Positions 35,045 to 36,799 of a DNA stretch of 36,799 bases are shown one piece after another. The notes beneath the pieces are model-generated. The model did not search any database. It was not told where the DNA came from and saw only the letters and a program-made list of their open reading frames with translations. Both the position numbers and the translations under genes were made by a program. The stretch is from assembly GCA_016932135.1 (NCBI GenBank), contig JAFGDJ010000230.1:1-36799 (forward strand). Direction: 5' to 3'. The DNA comes from Spirochaetales bacterium. Its GTDB lineage: Bacteria > Spirochaetota > Spirochaetia > JAFGDJ01. Within the stretch, counting starts at the first letter, position 1, and every line of letters begins with the position of its first letter.

Positions 35045-35812
35045 ATGGAAATGGATTTTCATGGAAGAACCGTAGTGGTAACCGGAGGCTCCAGGGGCAT
35101 TGGAGCCGCAGTCAGCCTGGCCTTTGCCGAAGCCGGTGCCCAGGTGGTCATTAATCATCTGGCCATACCGGCGGATATTGAAGGTTTCAAGGATCTGAGC
35201 GCGAAGATCAATGCCGTCGGCGGTTCCTGTATTTCCGTACCCGGAGATATTACCGATTCGGTGTTCTGTAACCGTCTCTGTGAGACCGCAGTGCACACCT
35301 ATGGCAGCCTGGATATTCTGGTGAACAGTGCCGGTTTCTTGAAACCCGTCAAGCCGCAGGATATTACCGACGAGCTGTGGAAGCAGGGCGTGGAAGTGAA
35401 TCTTTCCGCGGCTTTCTACCTTACCCGGGGAGCTTTGAAATACATGACGGAATCCGGTTACGGCAGGATCATCTTCATCGGTTCCGCCGGGGCTATCACC
35501 GGTGGCGGAGGCTCGGCTTTTTATTCGGCTGCCAAGGCCGGCATTAACGGACTGGTACGCAACCTTTCTAAAGAACTGGCTCCTTCCGGGATCACGGTAA
35601 ACGCGGTGCTTCCCGCTATCATAGAAACAGATATGCTACGGGAAAGAGCCCCCGACGACGAGGAGAGAAAGAAGTATAGCCAGAGGATCCCCGTCGGCAG
35701 GCTGGGGCAGCCGGAAGATGTAGCCTGGGCCACCCTTTTTCTCGCGTCGGAACATTCTGGGTATATCTGCGGTCAGCACATCATTGTCGACGGCGGTTCA
35801 ACGTATAAATAG
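35045..35812 (+). CDS. Short-chain dehydrogenase/reductase
   Basis: A 255-aa classical SDR oxidoreductase. The Rossmann motif TGGSRGIG (13-20), NSAG (94-97), catalytic Ser147, and Tyr160-x3-Lys164 (FYSAAKAG) are all present. It resembles FabG-type 3-oxoacyl reductases and sugar-alcohol dehydrogenases. Given a DeoR regulator before it and an aldolase after it, a polyol or keto-sugar substrate is more likely than fatty acid synthesis. AGGAGG at 35032-35037 sets the ATG at 35045; an ATG at 35038 is out of frame. Confidence 0.92.
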   Translation: MEMDFHGRTVVVTGGSRGIGAAVSLAFAEAGAQVVINHLAIPADIEGFKDLSAKINAVGGSCISVPGDITDSVFCNRLCETAVHTYGSLDILVNSAGFLKPVKPQDITDELWKQGVEVNLSAAFYLTRGALKYMTESGYGRIIFIGSAGAITGGGGSAFYSAAKAGINGLVRNLSKELAPSGITVNAVLPAIIETDMLRERAPDDEERKKYSQRIPVGRLGQPEDVAWATLFLASEHSGYICGQHIIVDGGSTYK

Positions 35813-35824
35813 TAGCAAAACACT

Positions 35825-35849
35825 CTGTGAGGCCCTGGGCCTTTCACGG
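35825..35849 (+). other. Hairpin between the SDR and cysteine-rich genes
   Basis: CTGTGA-GGCC and GGCC-TT-TCACGG can form a ten-pair stem with a two-base bulge. No T run follows, so it is more likely an mRNA-processing or stability element than a terminator. Confidence 0.4.
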
Positions 35850-35872
35850 AGAAAGAATAGTCTGGAGGAATT

Positions 35873-36433
35873 ATGGACAAAGAAGCTATGATGAAAAAGG
35901 CCTATGAACTGGGGTTCAAGTACGAACAGGATTTCCGGGGATGTGCCCAATGCGCCATCGCAGCCATGCAGGATGCCTTGGGAATTCACAACGATGATGT
36001 CTACAAGGCAGGAAGCGGTCTGGCCGGAGGCGGCGGTGAATGTACCGACGGCAACTGCGGCGGCTATACCGGCGCCAGCATGGTGATGGCCTCCTTTTTC
36101 GGCAGAACGCGGGAAGAGGAAGGTACCACCAAGGGCAGAGAGGACAAGTATGTCTCCTTTCGGATGACCCGGGCTCTGCACAATAAATTTGTTGAAAAAT
36201 ATGGTGGGGTTCTCTGCAAGGAATGTCAAAAAGCCATGTTCGGTCGATCCTTCGACTTACGGGACGACGAACAGAAACAGCTGTTTCGTGAGTCCGGAGC
36301 CCATGAAGACGATGACAAGTGCTGCGCCGCTGTCGGAAACGGTGCCCGCTGGGGTATCGAAATTCTTCTCGATGAACTGGAAGCAAGAGGAATGACCCTG
36401 GCTGATTTCAAGGAAATGGATAAGCGGTCATAA
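35873..36433 (+). CDS. C_GCAxxG_C_C family cysteine-rich protein
   Basis: A 186-aa protein with eight cysteines in pairs: C24/C27 (RGCAQCAIAAM), C57/C62 (ECTDGNCGGYTGA), C115/C118 (LCKECQ) and C150/C151 (DKCCAAVG). The order fits the C_GCAxxG_C_C family, which is thought to bind metal or an Fe-S cluster and often occurs next to redox or catabolic genes. Its exact function is unknown. There is no signal peptide. GGAGG a few bases upstream supports the start. It lies 60 bases after the SDR gene, with a hairpin between them. Confidence 0.85.
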   Translation: MDKEAMMKKAYELGFKYEQDFRGCAQCAIAAMQDALGIHNDDVYKAGSGLAGGGGECTDGNCGGYTGASMVMASFFGRTREEEGTTKGREDKYVSFRMTRALHNKFVEKYGGVLCKECQKAMFGRSFDLRDDEQKQLFRESGAHEDDDKCCAAVGNGARWGIEILLDELEARGMTLADFKEMDKRS

Positions 36434-36453
36434 CCTAGAAAGGACAATCTTCA

Positions 36454-36480
36454 GGGGGGCAGAATTCAGTTCCGCCCCCC
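36454..36480 (+). other. GC-rich hairpin before the LsrF-like gene
   Basis: GGGGGGC (36454-36460) and GCCCCCC (36474-36480) form a perfect 7-bp stem with a 13-base loop. It ends 7 bases before the AAGGAGGG ribosome binding site. No T run follows; it may reduce read-through, protect the downstream message or modulate translation. Confidence 0.5.
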
Positions 36481-36503
36481 CCAAAGCAAGGAGGGTGTAA
36501 AAC

Positions 36504-36799
36504 ATGCCTGAAGAAGATAAAGAAGGAAAAAACTATCATATCGGAGTACCTCAGTCATCGGAACTGTTTTATTTAAAGGGTTCGAATGAACTGGGGTGGG
36601 GAATGAAAAACCGTCTTGCCCGAATCTTCAATCCCCAGGACGGCAGAACGATTATGCTGGCCATCGATCATGGTTATTTTCAGGGGCCGACCACGGGATT
36701 AGAACGAATTGATGTGGATATCCTCCCCTTGATGACCCATGCGGATACATTGATGCTGACCCGGGGTATTTTGCGAACTGTCGTTCCTCCGTCCCTGAC
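36504..36799 (+). CDS. LsrF-like class I aldolase/thiolase, N-terminal part
   Basis: The first 98 codons of a gene that continues past the window end. The protein contains [40 protein letters not shown] and [12 protein letters not shown], which closely resemble the N-terminus of E. coli LsrF. LsrF is the thiolase that transfers the acetyl group in autoinducer-2 breakdown and has a class I aldolase fold. Relatives act on other phosphorylated keto-sugars. The lsr transporter and kinase genes are not in the window, so a role in AI-2 breakdown is only one possibility. AAGGAGGG at 36488-36495 precedes the ATG by 8 bases. Confidence 0.88.
   Translation, partial: MPEEDKEGKNYHIGVPQSSELFYLKGSNELGWGMKNRLARIFNPQDGRTIMLAIDHGYFQGPTTGLERIDVDILPLMTHADTLMLTRGILRTVVPPSL

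Noticed and set aside
1-36799. CRISPR array, tRNA, rRNA, insertion sequence or prophage
   Set aside because: No repeat-spacer pattern, cloverleaf, rRNA-like stretch, transposase or phage gene was seen on either strand.

Overview
The window looks like chromosomal DNA from a spirochaete, probably a free-living member of the Spirochaetales. The evidence is the gene order flgE-flbD-motA-motB-fliL-fliM-fliY-fliO-fliP-fliQ-fliR-flhB-flhA-flhF-flhG, a long FliY-type FliN with a CheC-like domain, and a hook protein carrying a Lys and a Cys at the positions used for the spirochaete lysinoalanine hook cross-link. No rRNA, tRNA, CRISPR array, IS element or phage gene was seen.

Region 1 (1-13821, + strand) is the distal part of a large motility operon. 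It covers the hook, the stator, the C-ring switch, the whole membrane export gate (FliO/P/Q/R, FlhB, FlhA) and the FlhF/FlhG pair that sets flagellar position and number. Genes are separated by a few bases or overlap. Region 2 (13822-22338, + strand) starts with a good internal sigma-70-type promoter (13861-13889). It continues with a membrane/acidic protein, sigma-28 (FliA/WhiG type), a Jag_N-FapA (DUF342) protein, a small charged protein, a SwrB-like membrane/coiled-coil protein, a short-lid Hsp70, a J-domain/HEAT protein and a complete CheA-type kinase. The last four genes overlap end to start by 4, 8 and 8 bases. A long-chain acyl-CoA synthetase follows (22427-24067) and ends in a clear intrinsic terminator.

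Region 3 (24068-29650) is an accessory anaerobic-metabolism locus. On the minus strand a FadR-type GntR regulator is followed by a glycyl radical enzyme (GRE) of the eliminase/dehydratase type, its radical-SAM activase with two extra Fe-S clusters, and an FMN split-barrel protein; a terminator hairpin closes the operon. A 17-bp palindrome (AATTGGT-N3-ACCAATT) lies over the gntR start region, and a near-identical copy lies over a TATAAT promoter at 24163-24186. That second promoter points into a remnant of a sulfatase gene. This suggests that a sulfatase once belonged to the same regulon, which may bear on the unknown GRE substrate.

Region 4 (29781-32990) holds a membrane histidine kinase with an unusual insert of about 100 residues in its dimerisation domain, a lone receiver protein, a convergent periplasmic solute-binding protein and a small ribbon-helix-helix-like protein. 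The last of these sits in a row with an SPFH/band-7 membrane protein (33015-34043), whose promoter is overlapped by three GATAT repeats spaced exactly 11 bp apart.

Region 5 (34235-end, + strand) is a catabolic-looking set: a DeoR regulator, an SDR oxidoreductase, a cysteine-rich C_GCAxxG_C_C protein and the first 98 codons of an LsrF-like class I aldolase/thiolase that runs off the window.
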